Notes: a model not told the origin generated them from the letters alone. A DNA stretch of 64,000 nt from Gammaproteobacteria bacterium (GCA_025356635.1 JANXRY010000080.1:1-64000), one strand, 5' to 3'. Shown: positions 1-11,600, numbered from the stretch's first letter. Numbers and translations: made by a program.

Positions 1-55
1 CGCCCATCAGCACGGCGACGCGACCGAATTCGCGCGGATCAGTCACGGTCTTCAT
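1..55 (-). CDS. ddl: D-alanine--D-alanine ligase, N-terminal fragment (runs off the window)
   Basis: Only the first 18 codons are present, reading [18 protein letters not shown], which matches the usual N-terminus of DdlB (an FGRVAVLMGG strand and glycine loop). The ATG at 55-53 overlaps the murC stop codon in an ATGA junction, continuing the pattern of the operon. Ddl makes the D-Ala-D-Ala dipeptide that MurF adds to the cell-wall precursor. murB, which sits between murC and ddl in some relatives, is absent here. The identification rests on a short stretch plus strong context. Confidence 0.75.
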   Translation of the reverse strand, partial: MKTVTDPREFGRVAVLMG

Positions 56-1500
56 GCCCTGCCCGCTCCCTCAAAACCCTTGGCGGCGATTTCGGCGGCG
101 ACATAACCGATGTCGCCGGCGCCCATCAGCAGCAACAAATCACCATCCTGGAGCACATCTGGCAGCACCGCGGGCAAGTCGCGGGCAGCGCCGGCCAACA
201 CCGGATCGATGCGGCCGCGCGCGCGGATCGCACGCGCCAGCGACTTGGCGTCGGCGCCAAGGATCGGCGTCTCGCCAGCGGCATAAACATCAGTCAGTAC
301 CACGACATCACAACTCGACAACACCGCAGCGAAGTCGTCGAACAAATCGCGCGTGCGGGTATAGCGGTGCGGCTGGAAGGCGACCACTAGGCGCCGCTCC
401 GGCCAACCGCCGCGCGCCGCCGCGAACACCGCTTCCAGTTCGCGCGGATGGTGGCCGTAGTCGTCAACCACAAGCGCCTTGCCCTTGCCGCTGGCATTGG
501 CAAATTCCAGTTCGCCCTTGAGGTTGAAACGCCGACCGATACCCTGGAATTTTTCCAGCGCCGCGGCAATGGCATCAGCAGACACACCCAGCTGCCAGCC
601 GATTGCGGCCGCCGCCAGTGCGTTCTGGACGTTGTGCCGGCCGGGAAGATTCAGGCAGACCGCGTGCGGCGTGCTCTTGGGCAGGTGCAAGGTGAAGTGC
701 ATTTCGTTGCCCGACTGGCTGACATCGCTGGCACGCACATCGGCGGCGGCGGCGAAACCGTAGCGCATCACATGGCGCGGCGTGTGCTCTGCCAGCGCGG
801 CAACTTCCGGATCATCAATGCACAACACAGCCAGCCCGTAGAACGGCAACCGATGCAGGAATTCCGAGAACGCCGCCTTCACGCGATTGAAATCGCCGCC
901 GTAGTTTTCCAGATGATCGACGTCGATGTTGGTGACCACTGCGATCAACGGGTTCAGACGCAGAAAGCTGCCATCGCTTTCGTCGGCCTCCGCCACCAGC
1001 CACTGACCACCGCCGAGCTTGGCATTGGCGCCGGCCGACAAGAGCTGACCGCCGATCACGAAGGTCGGGTCAAGCCCGCCTTCCTTGAGCACGCTGGCGG
1101 TGAGTGAGGTCGTCGTCGTCTTGCCATGGGTGCCGGCGATGGCGATGCCACGCTTGAAACGCATCAGTTCGGCGAGCATTTCCGCTCGCGGAACCACCGG
1201 GATGCGGCGTTCATGCGCAGCCATCAGCTCGGGGTTATCCGCCTTGATGGCGCTTGAAATCACCACGACATCGGCGTCTTCGAGATTGCCCGCGCCATGG
1301 CCACGATGAACCTTGGCGCCCATTTGCACCAGTCGGCGCGTGGTTGCCGATTCATTCTGGTCCGAACCGGAAACCTGGTACCCGAGCGTGACCATGACTT
1401 CGGCAATACCGCTCATGCCGGCACCGCCGATGCCGATGAAATGCACACGCGGGAAAGCGCGGGCGAGGTCGCCGGGTTGCGCGAGTCGACGCTGCATCAT
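52..1500 (-). CDS. murC: UDP-N-acetylmuramate--L-alanine ligase MurC
   Basis: Cytoplasmic Mur ligase that adds L-alanine to UDP-MurNAc using ATP. The product of 482 residues carries the N-terminal Rossmann motif [14 protein letters not shown], the ATP-binding loop [10 protein letters not shown], and the downstream DDYGHHP and FQPHRYTR signatures of MurC. An open frame extends about 19 codons further upstream, but the ATGATG at 1500-1495 overlaps the murG stop (ATGA) and gives the family-typical N-terminus MMQRRL, so I start at 1500. The 3' end overlaps ddl in the same way, which points to translational coupling along the dcw operon. Confidence 0.96.
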   Translation of the reverse strand: MMQRRLAQPGDLARAFPRVHFIGIGGAGMSGIAEVMVTLGYQVSGSDQNESATTRRLVQMGAKVHRGHGAGNLEDADVVVISSAIKADNPELMAAHERRIPVVPRAEMLAELMRFKRGIAIAGTHGKTTTTSLTASVLKEGGLDPTFVIGGQLLSAGANAKLGGGQWLVAEADESDGSFLRLNPLIAVVTNIDVDHLENYGGDFNRVKAAFSEFLHRLPFYGLAVLCIDDPEVAALAEHTPRHVMRYGFAAAADVRASDVSQSGNEMHFTLHLPKSTPHAVCLNLPGRHNVQNALAAAAIGWQLGVSADAIAAALEKFQGIGRRFNLKGELEFANASGKGKALVVDDYGHHPRELEAVFAAARGGWPERRLVVAFQPHRYTRTRDLFDDFAAVLSSCDVVVLTDVYAAGETPILGADAKSLARAIRARGRIDPVLAGAARDLPAVLPDVLQDGDLLLLMGAGDIGYVAAEIAAKGFEGAGRA

Positions 1501-2588
1501 GGCTTTGCCTCCTGCATCACGATGCCGGCCACGGTGTCTGCGGCATGGGGGAAACAAGCAGCGCGTGCAGATTCAGCCAGCGTGAGCAGTGTCGCGCGAT
1601 CCTTGGTCAACGCACGCAAGTGCAGGCGCATACCGTCTTCGAGTGCACTGTCCTGGCGCAGCCAGACGCCACCGCCGCGTTCGGCGAGGTACTCGGCGTT
1701 GCGCGCCTGGTGATCATCGACAGCACCGGGAAACGGCACGAGCACGCTGCCAACGCCGGCCGCGCACAATTCGGCGATGGTCAACGCGCCGGCCCGACCA
1801 ATGACCAAATCAGCCCAGCCATACGCGGTGGCCATGTCTGTGATGAAAGCTTCGATACTCGCGGCAACACCGGCTGCAGCGTAAGCATCGCGCGCTTCGC
1901 CCAGCATTTTTTCGCCGCACTGATGGCGGACATCAAACGCAATGCCCGGCTTTAGCGCCGCAAGCACTTTCGGTACCGTGGCATTGAGGGCACGCGCGCC
2001 CTGGCTGCCGCCCAGAACCAACAGGCGAATCGCACCAACACGACCTGCGAAACGTTCGGCCGGCGTCGGCAGCGCTTCGATTTCAGGTCGCACCGGATTG
2101 CCAACGATCTCACTGACGACGCCCGGAAAACTGTCCGGGAAACCGCACAACACACGCCGCGCCAGCTTGGACAAAACGCGGTTGGTCATGCCGGGCGCGC
2201 GATTTTGTTCGTGTACGATCAGCGGGCGCCGCAGCAACCACGCGGCAAGGCCACCCGGGCCGGCGGCATAGCCACCGAAACTGACTACGGCCCGCGGCTT
2301 GCTCTGCCGTACAACCGCGAAGGCTTGCCACAACGAGCGCAGCAGCACGAACGGAGCAACCAATGCGCTCACGGCACGCTTGCCACGCAAGCCGCGCACC
2401 GCGATTGTTTCAATCGGAAAATCATTGGCCGGCACCAAGCGTGTTTCCATGCCACCGTTCGCACCTAGCCACAGCACCGGCACGTCGCGAGCGCGCAACG
2501 CGCGCGCCACCGCCAGACCCGGAAAGATGTGGCCGCCGGTTCCCCCAGCCAGGATCATCACTGGTGCGGTCAATGCCTGTGCGCTCAT
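1497..2588 (-). CDS. murG: UDP-GlcNAc:lipid I N-acetylglucosaminyltransferase MurG
   Basis: Peripheral inner-membrane GT28 glycosyltransferase that turns lipid I into lipid II. The 363-residue protein has the N-terminal glycine loop [15 protein letters not shown], the second glycine motif [10 protein letters not shown], and the C-terminal donor-binding signature [15 protein letters not shown]. Length and domain order are normal for MurG. Its start overlaps the ftsW stop and its stop overlaps the murC start, both as ATGA, so the three are very likely translated in a coupled fashion. Confidence 0.96.
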   Translation of the reverse strand: MSAQALTAPVMILAGGTGGHIFPGLAVARALRARDVPVLWLGANGGMETRLVPANDFPIETIAVRGLRGKRAVSALVAPFVLLRSLWQAFAVVRQSKPRAVVSFGGYAAGPGGLAAWLLRRPLIVHEQNRAPGMTNRVLSKLARRVLCGFPDSFPGVVSEIVGNPVRPEIEALPTPAERFAGRVGAIRLLVLGGSQGARALNATVPKVLAALKPGIAFDVRHQCGEKMLGEARDAYAAAGVAASIEAFITDMATAYGWADLVIGRAGALTIAELCAAGVGSVLVPFPGAVDDHQARNAEYLAERGGGVWLRQDSALEDGMRLHLRALTKDRATLLTLAESARAACFPHAADTVAGIVMQEAKP

Positions 2589-3910
2589 CGCATGCCCCCG
2601 ATGCGTGGCTCAATGCGGCCGCGCGCATCCTGCACAGGGATTGGTGCACTGTTGCGCTTTGGCAAGTGCGCTACTACCGATACCGGCGTGGCGATGTCAT
2701 CGTTGTCGGCCATCGCGTCAACACGGCCAGGCTCGGCGCGCAGGCGCATGGCCTTGCGCTCGGCCCGATCGAGTTCGTAGCTCACCCGCAGTAGCAGACC
2801 GAAAGCGGCGCAGGTCATCAACACGCTCGAACCGCCTGAGCTCACCAGCGGCAAGGTCAAACCCTTGGTCGGCAGGATGCCGAGGTTCACGCCCATCGAA
2901 ACGAAGGCTTGCAGACTGATCCACAAGCCGATGCCGAACGCGCAATAGCCGCTGAAACGGCGGCGCATTTCGATGCAACGCAGGCCGAGGCGCAATGCCC
3001 GCCAGGTGAAGAGCGCAAACAAGCCGACCAGCGTACAGACGCCGAGGAAACCGAATTCTTCGGCGATCACTGAGAAGATGAAATCGGTATGCGCTTCTGG
3101 CAGGTAGTCGAGCTTGAGGATGCTGCCGCCAAGGCCGACGCCGGTCCAGTTGCCACGACCGATCGCAATCAACGCCTGCACCAGTTGATAACCGCTGTCG
3201 AGCGCATCGGCCCAGGGATTCTGGAACGACACCAGGCGGCGCACGCGATACGGTTCGAGCAGGACGATGAAGGACATCACCGCCAATCCGGCCAACGCCG
3301 GGATCGCGAGGTTTCGTACTCGCGCGCCACCCAGCCAAACCATGCCGACTGTCACGGCGAGAATCAGCATCGACGAACCGAAATCAGGTTGCAGCAGCAG
3401 CAACCCGGCCATGGCACCGGCCGTGACCAGTGGTTTCAGCAACGCTTTCCAACTGTCGCCGATCTCGTCCCGGTGGCGTACCAGATAGGTAGCCAGCCAA
3501 ACGATCATCAGCAATTTGACCGCCTCGACCGCCTGGAAATTAGCCAAGCCGAGATTCAGCCAACGCCTTGCACCGTTTATCGTCCTGCCGACTCCAGGAA
3601 CGAACACCGCCATCAGCAACATGAAGCACAGCAGCAGCATGGCTTGGCCGCGCTCTTCGATGCGTCGCAATTCGGTGTGCATAAGCACGATCGCGAGTAT
3701 CACGCCGCCGAGCAGGAAGACCAGGTGCCGCTCCAGGTAGTAGAAAGGACTCAGCCCGCCACTCATCGCGTACGGCATCGAACTCGACGCCACCATCACC
3801 ACACCGATCGACGCCAGGGTAATGGCAATCGCAAGCAGCCACGGATCGTAGCGACCTTCGAGATCGTCGAAGCGCAGGGCCTGGCTGGCGCGTTCGGTCA
3901 AGGTCGCCAT
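2585..3910 (-). CDS. ftsW: Lipid II polymerase / division protein FtsW
   Basis: Polytopic SEDS-family glycosyltransferase of the divisome that polymerises lipid II with FtsI. The 441-residue protein shows about ten hydrophobic segments, the SEDS signature [20 protein letters not shown] followed by PEAHTDFIF, and the C-terminal motif [10 protein letters not shown]. The N-terminal tail contains [20 protein letters not shown], typical of FtsW rather than RodA, and a basic C-terminal extension of about 60 residues is present. It starts one base inside the mraY stop codon (TGATG) and sits in the conserved mraY-ftsW-murG order, which settles FtsW over RodA. Confidence 0.95.
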   Translation of the reverse strand: MATLTERASQALRFDDLEGRYDPWLLAIAITLASIGVVMVASSSMPYAMSGGLSPFYYLERHLVFLLGGVILAIVLMHTELRRIEERGQAMLLLCFMLLMAVFVPGVGRTINGARRWLNLGLANFQAVEAVKLLMIVWLATYLVRHRDEIGDSWKALLKPLVTAGAMAGLLLLQPDFGSSMLILAVTVGMVWLGGARVRNLAIPALAGLAVMSFIVLLEPYRVRRLVSFQNPWADALDSGYQLVQALIAIGRGNWTGVGLGGSILKLDYLPEAHTDFIFSVIAEEFGFLGVCTLVGLFALFTWRALRLGLRCIEMRRRFSGYCAFGIGLWISLQAFVSMGVNLGILPTKGLTLPLVSSGGSSVLMTCAAFGLLLRVSYELDRAERKAMRLRAEPGRVDAMADNDDIATPVSVVAHLPKRNSAPIPVQDARGRIEPRIGGMR

Positions 3911-4995
3911 CAGCGTATTTTCAACGTAGCGAGGCCGACCAGAGCCAGTACCACCGAGATGATCCAGAAACGCACGATCACCCGCGGTTCCGGCCAGCCT
4001 TTCAACTCGTAGTGGTGGTGGATCGGCGCCATCCGGAATACACGCTTGCCGGTGAGCTTGAAACTGGCGACTTGGATCATCACCGATAGCGTCTCGATCA
4101 CGAAGATGCCACCCATCACCAGCAAAATCGCTTCCTGACGGACAATCACTGCAATCGTGCCCAGCGCCGCGCCAAGCGCGAGCGCGCCGATGTCACCCAT
4201 GAACACCATTGCCGGATACGTGTTGAACCACAGGAATCCGAGCCCTGCCCCGGCAATCGCCGCGCAAACAATGGCCAGCTCGCCGGCGCCGGGAATGGCC
4301 GGGATGCCAAGGTAAAGTGAAAAAACCGAATTGCCAGAAGCATAGGCGAACACGCCGAGCGCTCCCGCAACCAGGACTGTCGGCATGATCGCCAGGCCGT
4401 CGAGGCCGTCGGTCAGGTTCACCGCATTGGAAAAACCGACGATCCAGAAATACGCCAGAACCACGAAGCCGATGCCGAGTGGCATCGCGAAATGTTTGAA
4501 CAGGGGCAAGTACAAGATCGTCGCTGCCGGCACTTTAGCCGTGTAAAACAAGAACAGCGCGGCGGCCAATCCGCATAAGGATTGCAATGCATACTTGTGC
4601 CGCGACTTCAGCCCATTCGGGTCACGCTTGACGATCTTGATCCAGTCGTCGAGCCAGCCGATCGCGCCGAAACTGACCAGTACCGCAAGCAGCAACCAGA
4701 CGAAACGATTGCGCAGGTCGCCCCAAAGCAAGGTCGCAAGGGAAATCGCCAGCAGGATCAAGGCGCCACCCATCGTCGGCGTGCCGGCCTTGACGAAATG
4801 CGTGGCCGGGCCATCGCTGCGGATCGGCTGGCCGCCAGCCTTCAGGCGCGAGAGACGTTCGATGATGCCGGGGCCGAGCAGCAAGGTCAGCACGAGCGCG
4901 GTCAGCGCGCTGAGGATCGCACGCATGGTGATGTAATCGAACAGCGCGAAGAAGCGCGCGAACCCCTGCATCCAGCGTGCCAGTTCAAGCAGCAT
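3910..4995 (-). CDS. mraY: Phospho-MurNAc-pentapeptide transferase MraY
   Basis: Inner-membrane enzyme that transfers phospho-MurNAc-pentapeptide to undecaprenyl phosphate, making lipid I. The 361-residue protein has about ten membrane segments and the family motifs [24 protein letters not shown] (catalytic aspartates), [11 protein letters not shown] and [13 protein letters not shown]. An in-frame ATG lies six codons upstream, but the ATG at 4995 gives the usual [10 protein letters not shown] start and is preceded by a strong GGGGAGGAG ribosome binding site at about eight bases, so I use 4995. The start lies inside the 3' end of murF. Confidence 0.96.
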   Translation of the reverse strand: MLLELARWMQGFARFFALFDYITMRAILSALTALVLTLLLGPGIIERLSRLKAGGQPIRSDGPATHFVKAGTPTMGGALILLAISLATLLWGDLRNRFVWLLLAVLVSFGAIGWLDDWIKIVKRDPNGLKSRHKYALQSLCGLAAALFLFYTAKVPAATILYLPLFKHFAMPLGIGFVVLAYFWIVGFSNAVNLTDGLDGLAIMPTVLVAGALGVFAYASGNSVFSLYLGIPAIPGAGELAIVCAAIAGAGLGFLWFNTYPAMVFMGDIGALALGAALGTIAVIVRQEAILLVMGGIFVIETLSVMIQVASFKLTGKRVFRMAPIHHHYELKGWPEPRVIVRFWIISVVLALVGLATLKIR

Positions 4996-6370
4996 GCCCG
5001 GTCTCCTCCCCATGGTTGGTCAGCACCGTATCGGCCAGCAAAGCAGCGACAACTCTGTCCATGGCGCTCGATCGCGAACCTTTGATCAGGCAGCGCACGC
5101 CCGCATGAAGCTCACTTCGCAATGCAGCGATCAATGTTTCCTGATCCAGGAAATGCCGCGCGCCCGCCCCGAAGCTGGCGCTGGCTTCGCGCGACAAGTC
5201 GCCCAGGGTCAAAAGCTGATCCAGACCGGCCTGTTTTGCGCGCAGCCCCATCTCGGCGTGCAATTGCGCCGCGCCTTCGCCAAGTTCTTTCATGTCGCCC
5301 AACACCAGCCAGGGTGCGCCACTCGCCCGCACAAGCGTGGCGATAGCGGCGGCCACCGAACCTGGATTGGCGTTGTAGCTGTCATCGATCAACACAGCAC
5401 CATTGGCCAGCATGTGTGTGATCTGACGGCCTTGCACCGGCCTCGCATGGCGCAAACCTTCGACGATCGCCGTAAAAGGTGCGCCGGCAGCCAACGCCAA
5501 TGCACTGGCGGCGAGTGCATTCAGCACATTGTGCCGACCTGGCAATGGCAACAGGATTTCGGCACTTCCGGCCGGCGTATGCAGGGCGAAGCTCGACGCG
5601 CCATCGGCTTGCATGATCCGATCGCCGCGGACATCGGCATCGTTGTCGATACCGAAGCGCAGCTTGCGCCGGGAGCCGGACAACGTGGCAAAGAAGGGCG
5701 CAAAAGCGTCGTCGGCATTGATGACCGCGATGCCATCGTCGGGCAAGGCTTCGTAGATCGCGCCCTTGGTTTCGGCGATGCCAAGCAGGCTGCCCATGCG
5801 CTCCAGGTGTGCTGGGCCGATGTTGTTCACCAACGCTACTTGCGGGGGCACGATGCTGGCGAGGTAGGCGATGTCGCCAGGCTTGCCCGCGCCCATTTCG
5901 TAGATCGCGAACTCGGCATCTTCGGGGGCATCGAGTACTGCCAGGGGCAGGCCAATTTCGTTGTTACGATTGCCGGGATTGAAATAGGTACGGCCGGCGC
6001 GCACCAGGATGCCTTGCAACAGCGTCTTGACCGACGTCTTGCCGTTGCTACCGGTGAGCGCAATCACGACGCCGCCTCGACCCTTCTGCATGCCAGCGGC
6101 GATCTCGCCCAGCGCCTCCTGGGTATCGGCGCACAGCACCCTTGGCAAATTCGTTGCGACGTCGCGATGCACCAGCAAGGCACCGGCACCCTTGGCTTCG
6201 GCATCGGCAATGAAATCGTGGGCGTCGAAATTCTCGCCGCGCAAGGCGACGAACAGCTCGCCGGGCCGGATCGACCGGGTATCGGTGCCGATCGCACGGA
6301 TCTCGACGTCGCCGCCGAGGTGACGACCTTCGCACCAGACGGCCAGTTGCGAGAGCATGACTGGCCTCAT
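4985..6370 (-). CDS. murF: UDP-MurNAc-tripeptide--D-Ala-D-Ala ligase MurF
   Basis: Final cytoplasmic Mur ligase, which adds D-Ala-D-Ala to complete the pentapeptide precursor. The 461-residue product contains the P-loop [15 protein letters not shown], the motif [12 protein letters not shown], and [11 protein letters not shown], all diagnostic of MurF. The chosen ATG overlaps the murE stop (ATGA) and has a GGAGG sequence about seven bases upstream. A second Met four codons in is possible but less well supported. It overlaps mraY by 11 bases. Confidence 0.96.
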   Translation of the reverse strand: MRPVMLSQLAVWCEGRHLGGDVEIRAIGTDTRSIRPGELFVALRGENFDAHDFIADAEAKGAGALLVHRDVATNLPRVLCADTQEALGEIAAGMQKGRGGVVIALTGSNGKTSVKTLLQGILVRAGRTYFNPGNRNNEIGLPLAVLDAPEDAEFAIYEMGAGKPGDIAYLASIVPPQVALVNNIGPAHLERMGSLLGIAETKGAIYEALPDDGIAVINADDAFAPFFATLSGSRRKLRFGIDNDADVRGDRIMQADGASSFALHTPAGSAEILLPLPGRHNVLNALAASALALAAGAPFTAIVEGLRHARPVQGRQITHMLANGAVLIDDSYNANPGSVAAAIATLVRASGAPWLVLGDMKELGEGAAQLHAEMGLRAKQAGLDQLLTLGDLSREASASFGAGARHFLDQETLIAALRSELHAGVRCLIKGSRSSAMDRVVAALLADTVLTNHGEETGHAA

Positions 6371-7845
6371 GCGCGCGCCTCCAGCAGGCCATGCGCAACA
6401 GCCATGTCGTCGAAATCGTGCTTGACGCCAGCGACTTCCTGGTAAGTCTCATGGCCCTTGCCGGCGATCAGCACTATGTCGTTCGCGCCCGCACCTTCCA
6501 GGGCGAGCGCAATCGCCCGGGCCCGGTCGCGCTCCACTTCCATCGAAGCGGGATGTATGAAGCCGGCATAGATTTCGGCGACGATGGCATCGCCGGATTC
6601 GCTGCGCGGATTGTCGTCGGTGACGATCACGCGGTCGGCTCCCGCCTCGGCGATGGCGGCCATTTGCGGGCGCTTGCCGCGATCGCGATCGCCGCCGCAA
6701 CCGAATACGCAGGTCAGCTTGCCGGGCGTGTGCACGCGCAGGCTGGCCAGCGCCTGTTCGAGCGCGTCGGGTGTGTGCGCGTAGTCCACCACCACCAGCG
6801 GTTGCCCGTCATGACCACCGATCCGGTTCATGCGACCACCGACCGGCGATAGCTGTGGCAGCATGGCCGCGACTTCGGCCAACGACCAGTCGAGCGAGCG
6901 CAGCGTGCCCGCTACCGCCAACAAGTTGTCGATATTGAAACGACCCAACAGCGGCGAGGCGATGCCGTGGCGTTGATCGCCTTCGGTCAATTCAAACTCC
7001 AATCCCTGCGGCGACAAATGCAGGCCTTCCGCTTGCAGCGTGGCTTCTGCGTGTCCGCGCGAGCTCACCCCGATGCGTTGCACGGTTGGTGCGACATCCT
7101 GGATCAAGCGCACGCCAAATTCATCGTCAAGATTGATTACCACGGCGCTCAGGGTCGGCCAGGCGAACAACTTCGCCTTCGCATCGCCGTACGCTTGCAT
7201 GCTGCCGTGAAAATCGAGATGGTCGCGGCTGAGGTTGGTGAAGACTGCGACCTTGAACGCGACGTCGTCGACCCGGCCCTGCTCGAGCGCGTGCGATGAC
7301 ACTTCCATGGCGACGACGCGCGCGCCGCCATCGCGCATCCGCGCCAGCAAGCGATGCACGTTGATGACATCGGGCGTGGTTCGCTCGCCAGCAACCAGTT
7401 CGCCATATAGACCGGCGCCGAGCGTGCCGATGGTGCCTGTGCGATCGCCATGCAAGCTCAACGCCTGCGCGATCAATTGCACCGTCGAAGTCTTGCCATT
7501 GGTACCAGTGACGCCGGCGAGGGTCATCGCTTTCGATGGTGCGCCATAGAAGCGATCGGCCAGCCGGCCAAGCTTTTCGCGCAGATCTTCGACCGCTACA
7601 GCATTGGTCGGCAGTGGTAGCCCATGCGGCGCGGGCGGCTCGAACAGGATCGTGGAGACCTTGGCGGTCTCAGCTTGAGGCGCGAAACGCAAGCCATGTG
7701 TGCTGGCACCGGCGAGTGCGACGAAGGCATCGCCTTCGTGCAAATCACGACTGTCCTGCGAGAGACCAGTCACGACGGGATTGAATTCCGGCGGCGCAGG
7801 TGCAATGCCTGCCAGCAGTTCTTGCAGGCGCATGGCGCGACTCAT
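6367..7845 (-). CDS. murE: UDP-MurNAc-tripeptide synthetase MurE (meso-DAP type)
   Basis: Adds the third amino acid to the stem peptide. The 492-residue protein has [14 protein letters not shown] as ATP-binding loop, the carbamylated-lysine region typical of Mur ligases, and the motif DNPRSE, whose DNPR form is the known marker for meso-diaminopimelate specificity (lysine-adding enzymes differ here). This predicts an A1-gamma Gram-negative wall. The open frame runs 41 codons further upstream, overlapping ftsI, but the ATG at 7845 overlaps the ftsI stop as ATGA and fits the family N-terminus [11 protein letters not shown]. Confidence 0.95.
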   Translation of the reverse strand: MSRAMRLQELLAGIAPAPPEFNPVVTGLSQDSRDLHEGDAFVALAGASTHGLRFAPQAETAKVSTILFEPPAPHGLPLPTNAVAVEDLREKLGRLADRFYGAPSKAMTLAGVTGTNGKTSTVQLIAQALSLHGDRTGTIGTLGAGLYGELVAGERTTPDVINVHRLLARMRDGGARVVAMEVSSHALEQGRVDDVAFKVAVFTNLSRDHLDFHGSMQAYGDAKAKLFAWPTLSAVVINLDDEFGVRLIQDVAPTVQRIGVSSRGHAEATLQAEGLHLSPQGLEFELTEGDQRHGIASPLLGRFNIDNLLAVAGTLRSLDWSLAEVAAMLPQLSPVGGRMNRIGGHDGQPLVVVDYAHTPDALEQALASLRVHTPGKLTCVFGCGGDRDRGKRPQMAAIAEAGADRVIVTDDNPRSESGDAIVAEIYAGFIHPASMEVERDRARAIALALEGAGANDIVLIAGKGHETYQEVAGVKHDFDDMAVAHGLLEARA

Positions 7846-9632
7846 GGCCTGATCCCAGCGGCGCTGCGATCTATCGCGGTGTCCGTGGGCACAACCACCT
7901 CGGGTGGCGCATCGTCGCTGTCGTCGGCAATCGTGACGGGCGCAACCGCTGGCTGTTGCGCGTACCACTGCTCGATCCGATCCGGCGGCACGTCCATCAG
8001 GCGCAGCGCGCCGTCCATGACGTTGTGGAATACCGGGCCCGACACCAGGCTGCCGAAGTAACTCTTGCCGCGCGGATTGCAGATCACCACCACCATCGCG
8101 AACTTCGGATGGTCGAGCGGCACGACGCCGGCGAACACCGATACGTAACGCTTCGCGTAACCACCGCCGCTGGCCTGGCGCGCGGTGCCGGTCTTGCCGG
8201 CGACGTGGTAGCCGGTGATCGCGGCATTGGGCGCGGTGCCGCCGGGAGCGACCACGCTCTCCAACATGCCCAACAGCGAGCGCGCGATCGCCGGGTCGAT
8301 CACCTGCCTGCCCTGGCCGGCGCCATCCTTGATGAAGGTCAGAGGCATCATCCGGCCGTCGTTGGCCAGCGTTTCATACGCTTGCGCCAATTGCAGCGGC
8401 GTCACCGACAGGCCCATGCCGTAGGAAATCGTGCCGCGCTGGACCATGCTCCAGGTGTTCGGCGGCGCCAGCACGCCGGAAGACTCGCCTGGGAAACCCG
8501 AGTGCGTGCTGTCGCCAAAACCGAAGCGATGCAGCACGTCGTAGAGGTGCTCGCTGCTCATGCCGAGGCCGAGCTTGGCCGCGCCGATGTTCGAGGACGT
8601 CGCCAGCAGCGTGGTCAGGCTCACGGCACCGTGGTCGCGCACGTCGTGTATCTGGTACTTGCCGAGCATCATCGAGCCCGGGCTGGTCTGGATGATGATG
8701 TTCGGGTTCACGCCGGCTTCCAGCGCGGCCGCCACGGTGTACGGCTTGATCACGGAACCGGGTTCGATCACGTCGGTAACGGCGCGATTGCGATGCGCGT
8801 CCGGCGGCGCGGTCTCGTGCGAATTCGGGTTGTAGGCGGGCTGGTTGACCATCGCCAGGATTTCGCCGGTGGCGACATCCACGACCACGGCCGAGCCGCT
8901 GTCGGCGGAATTGGATACCAGCGCGGATTTCAATTCGCGGTAGGCCAGGTACTGGATGCGCCGGTCGATCGACAGAGCAAGGTCCTTGCCCGGCTCGGCG
9001 GCACGTACCAGATCCACGTTCTCGACGATGCGGCCGTGGCGATCGCGGATCACTTTTTGCGCACCGGGCTTGCCGGTCAGCCAACTATCGAACGCCAGCT
9101 CCAGGCCTTCCTGTCCACGGTCGTCGATGTTGGTGAAGCCGAGTACGTGCGCCATCACTTCGCCGTGCGGGTAGTAGCGGCGGAACTCACGCTGCGAATG
9201 CACACCAGGAATGCCGCGCGCAATCACCGCTTGCGCGTCATCGGGATTCATTTGCCGGCGCAAGAACATGAATTCCTTTCCCGAATGTTGGGCCACGCGC
9301 TGGGTCAGATTGTCGACATCGATGGCAAGCGCAGTGGCCAGCTCGGGAATTCGATCCGGGTGTTGCAACAGTTCCTTCGGATTCGCCCAGATCGACTCGA
9401 CCGGTGTGGATACCGCCAGCGGTTCGCCGTTGCGGTCGGTGATCATGCCGCGCGTGGTGGGAATGGGTATTTCCCGCAGGAAGCGGGCATTGCCCTGGTG
9501 CTGATAGAAATCCTGGTTGAGCAACTGCATCTGCGCGGCGCGGCCGACCAATGCCACCGCGCCGAGGCCAAGCGCAATGCCCAGGCCGACCAGGCGCATC
9601 TTCACGTCATAAGGGCGGGCGCGAACCTTCAT
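7842..9632 (-). CDS. ftsI: Septal peptidoglycan transpeptidase FtsI (PBP3)
   Basis: Class B penicillin-binding protein that cross-links septal peptidoglycan in the periplasm. The 596-residue product has a short cytoplasmic N-terminus, one membrane anchor (about residues 14-34), a PBP dimer domain with [20 protein letters not shown], and a transpeptidase domain with all three catalytic motifs: SVIK (in [10 protein letters not shown]), SSN (in [10 protein letters not shown]) and KTG (in AGKTGTARQ). It lies between ftsL and murE with ATGA overlaps at both ends, as in most dcw operons. It is the target class of beta-lactams such as aztreonam. Confidence 0.96.
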   Translation of the reverse strand: MKVRARPYDVKMRLVGLGIALGLGAVALVGRAAQMQLLNQDFYQHQGNARFLREIPIPTTRGMITDRNGEPLAVSTPVESIWANPKELLQHPDRIPELATALAIDVDNLTQRVAQHSGKEFMFLRRQMNPDDAQAVIARGIPGVHSQREFRRYYPHGEVMAHVLGFTNIDDRGQEGLELAFDSWLTGKPGAQKVIRDRHGRIVENVDLVRAAEPGKDLALSIDRRIQYLAYRELKSALVSNSADSGSAVVVDVATGEILAMVNQPAYNPNSHETAPPDAHRNRAVTDVIEPGSVIKPYTVAAALEAGVNPNIIIQTSPGSMMLGKYQIHDVRDHGAVSLTTLLATSSNIGAAKLGLGMSSEHLYDVLHRFGFGDSTHSGFPGESSGVLAPPNTWSMVQRGTISYGMGLSVTPLQLAQAYETLANDGRMMPLTFIKDGAGQGRQVIDPAIARSLLGMLESVVAPGGTAPNAAITGYHVAGKTGTARQASGGGYAKRYVSVFAGVVPLDHPKFAMVVVICNPRGKSYFGSLVSGPVFHNVMDGALRLMDVPPDRIEQWYAQQPAVAPVTIADDSDDAPPEVVVPTDTAIDRSAAGIRP

Positions 9633-9898
9633 GGCTGCAGCACCACCACGTCGTCACCCTGCGGCGAGATCATGCCCAAGCGTTGCGTCGCCACTTGTTC
9701 GATGCGATTGGTTTCCGCCCACGTTGCCTGCTCAAGTTGCAAACGACTGAACTCCAGATTGCTCTCATCGCGCTGCTTTACCAGCCGATTCAATTCGATA
9801 TAGGCCTGACGGTGTTGCTGCCGGGCATACACGACGGCGACGCCGCTGCCCAGGATGGCGACGATCAGGATGGCAATTGTGAAAGCGCGCAGGCTCAT
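9629..9898 (-). CDS. ftsL: Cell division protein FtsL
   Basis: Small bitopic divisome protein of 89 residues. It has a short cytoplasmic start MSLRAF, one membrane segment (about residues 7-26, rich in Ile/Val/Ala), and a periplasmic coiled-coil region with heptad-like spacing ([18 protein letters not shown]) that would pair with FtsB and dock on FtsQ. The C-terminal [13 protein letters not shown] is a typical FtsL ending. The open frame continues upstream through rsmH in another frame, but the ATG at 9898 overlaps the rsmH stop (ATGA), which fixes the start. Confidence 0.93.
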   Translation of the reverse strand: MSLRAFTIAILIVAILGSGVAVVYARQQHRQAYIELNRLVKQRDESNLEFSRLQLEQATWAETNRIEQVATQRLGMISPQGDDVVVLQP

Positions 9899-10854
9899 GC
9901 CTGCACCTGCACAGCGAGTTTCTCGGCCACGCGGAGCACGGCACTGCGCGCGCGTGGATTGACCGTGGTTTCGCTGCTTTCGGCACGTTGAGCGCCACCG
10001 ATTTCCTTGAGCGACGGCGTGAACTCCGGCGGTGCCGGCATGCGTCGATTGCCCGGCGGTGCCTTGGCGTGACGGGCGATGAATTGCTTGACGATGCGAT
10101 CTTCCAGCGAATGGAAACTGATCACGGCCAACCGTCCGCCCGGCTTGAGCCGCTCGTGCGCCGCGGCGAGCCCGGCTTCGAGATCTTCGAGCTCGCGATT
10201 GATGAAGATGCGAATGGCCTGGAAGCTGCGCGTGGCCGGATGGATCTTGCCGTCGCCGCGACCGAGCACCGAAGCGATCAATTCGGCGAGCGGCCCGGTG
10301 CGTTCGATAGGCGTCTCCTCGCGCTGGGCGACGATGGCGCGGGCAATCTTGCGGCTCAGCTTTTCCTCGCCGTAGGTCCAGAGGACATCGGCGATTTCGC
10401 GCTCCGGGGCGCGCGCCAACCATTGCGCGGCGCTCTCGCCGGATTCGTTGTCCATGCGCATGTCGAGCGGGCCGTCGTTGCGGAAACTGAAGCCGCGTTC
10501 GGCCACGTCGAGTTGCGGGGAGGAGACGCCGAGGTCAAACAACACGCCATCCAGGCCCTCGGCGGTTTCGCTCCAATGCGCCAATTCCGCGAACGATCCC
10601 CGGAAAGCAGCGACGCGAGCGTCCTGGCCGATCAACTCGGCAGCGCTTGCCATCGCCACGGGATCCTTGTCCATCACCAACAACCTTCCTGTCGGCCCGA
10701 GCCGATCGAGCACACCGCGCGCGTGGCCGCCACGCCCGAACGTGCCGTCCAGATACTTGCCATCCCACTGCACCCGCAGGCCTTCCACGACCTGTTCGAA
10801 CATCACCGGACGATGGCTCGGGCTGGGCGCGGAGTCGCGCGTCCCGACCGTCAC
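9895..10854 (-). CDS. rsmH: 16S rRNA m4C1402 methyltransferase RsmH
   Basis: SAM-dependent methyltransferase that modifies N4 of C1402 in the ribosomal P site. The 319-residue protein has the substrate motif [13 protein letters not shown], the SAM-binding motif [16 protein letters not shown], and the conserved blocks [25 protein letters not shown] and [14 protein letters not shown]. It starts two bases after the mraZ stop and overlaps ftsL. The position second in the dcw operon is universal for this gene. Confidence 0.96.
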   Translation of the reverse strand: MTVGTRDSAPSPSHRPVMFEQVVEGLRVQWDGKYLDGTFGRGGHARGVLDRLGPTGRLLVMDKDPVAMASAAELIGQDARVAAFRGSFAELAHWSETAEGLDGVLFDLGVSSPQLDVAERGFSFRNDGPLDMRMDNESGESAAQWLARAPEREIADVLWTYGEEKLSRKIARAIVAQREETPIERTGPLAELIASVLGRGDGKIHPATRSFQAIRIFINRELEDLEAGLAAAHERLKPGGRLAVISFHSLEDRIVKQFIARHAKAPPGNRRMPAPPEFTPSLKEIGGAQRAESSETTVNPRARSAVLRVAEKLAVQVQA

Positions 10855-10856
10855 CG

Positions 10857-11300
10857 TTACAGCCTCAATTCGAGCATGTCGTCACTGACCTCTTCCTCGC
10901 CAATGGTCTGGCGGATCTGGGCCAGGTGCGCCTGCTCGCTCCACACTTCGAATTTGTTGCCCATGCCAACGAGCACGGCTTTCTTGTCGATACCGGCGGA
11001 ATTGCGGTGGCTCGCCGGCACCAGCACGCGGCCATTGCCGTCGGGCTCGACCGGCGTGGCCGCACCGACCAGCTTCAGTTGCAGGTTGCGATGCACGCGC
11101 TTGGCGTTGGGCAGGGCCATGACCTGGTCGCGGACTTTTTCCCAATCGGCTTCCGGGTACAGCCACAAGCAGCCGGATTCGTAGGGGTTGTAGGCGACAA
11201 CCAGGCGATTGCCGGCGCGCGCAACAAGGTCGCGATAAGCGACGGGAATCGCTAGTCGACCCTTGTCATCGATCGTGACCGCAGTCTCACCCTGGAACAT
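10857..11300 (-). CDS. mraZ: Transcriptional regulator MraZ
   Basis: DNA-binding AbrB-like protein that represses its own operon in enteric bacteria. The 147-residue product contains two SpoVT/AbrB-type half domains with the signatures DDKGRLAIP and [14 protein letters not shown] frame extends 14 codons upstream of the chosen ATG, but family members begin MF(R/Q)G as here ([11 protein letters not shown]), and the upstream DNA is filled with the operator repeats described separately. It is the first gene of the dcw operon. Confidence 0.95.
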   Translation of the reverse strand: MFQGETAVTIDDKGRLAIPVAYRDLVARAGNRLVVAYNPYESGCLWLYPEADWEKVRDQVMALPNAKRVHRNLQLKLVGAATPVEPDGNGRVLVPASHRNSAGIDKKAVLVGMGNKFEVWSEQAHLAQIRQTIGEEEVSDDMLELRL

Positions 11301-11302
11301 TT

Positions 11303-11347
11303 TCCACAATTCCCCACTAAAAACCCGAATTTCCCTCGGCAACCCAC
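11303..11347 (-). promoter_or_regulatory. MraZ operator: ladder of five G-rich boxes with 10-bp period
   Basis: On the minus strand, directly before the mraZ start, five boxes occur about every ten bases: GTGGG (11347-11343), GAGGG (11337-11333), TCGGG (11328-11324), GTGGG (11317-11313) and GTGGA (11307-11303). MraZ is known to bind repeats of TGGGN spaced by five bases. The first box abuts the putative -10 element, so occupancy would block the promoter. The spacing is read directly; the binding is inferred. Confidence 0.75.
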
Positions 11348-11374
11348 GTTAGTCTCGCGTCTTGAGACTGTCAA
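11346..11374 (-). promoter_or_regulatory. Putative sigma70 promoter of the dcw operon
   Basis: A perfect TTGACA (-35, 11374-11369) is followed after 17 bases by TAACGT (11351-11346), a weak -10. Transcription would begin within the MraZ box ladder, giving a short mraZ leader. Confidence 0.55.
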
Positions 11375-11600
11375 GGACCAGTTAAGGGAAATTTCGCTAT
11401 GGGAATCAATATCTTGCGCACTCTTGAGAGAATGCTTTAAGAAACGTTTAGGAAGCCTTGTTTCGGCTCAGAATTGCCCCGAGTCGTGATCGCCGTCGCG
11501 GTCCCGCTACGTGTCGAGGCCCGGGATCAGGCCCGCTGCGGATTCGCCTGGAACAAGGCGGATTGCGCGGTGCAGGCCACAGGAGCGCGGAAAAGACAGT
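11375..11600. other. Intergenic stretch between the mraZ promoter and the RNase P RNA
   Basis: About 226 bases lie downstream of rnpB and upstream of the dcw promoter, both on the minus strand. I see no convincing gene and no clear intrinsic terminator with a T-tract for rnpB; frames that cross this stretch are out of keeping with either neighbour. A second, weaker dcw promoter could lie here but is not evident. Confidence 0.4.

Noticed and set aside
7800-9803. A 667-codon frame on the plus strand
   Set aside because: It is antisense to ftsI and murE, has no recognisable domain and reflects codon bias of GC-rich DNA.
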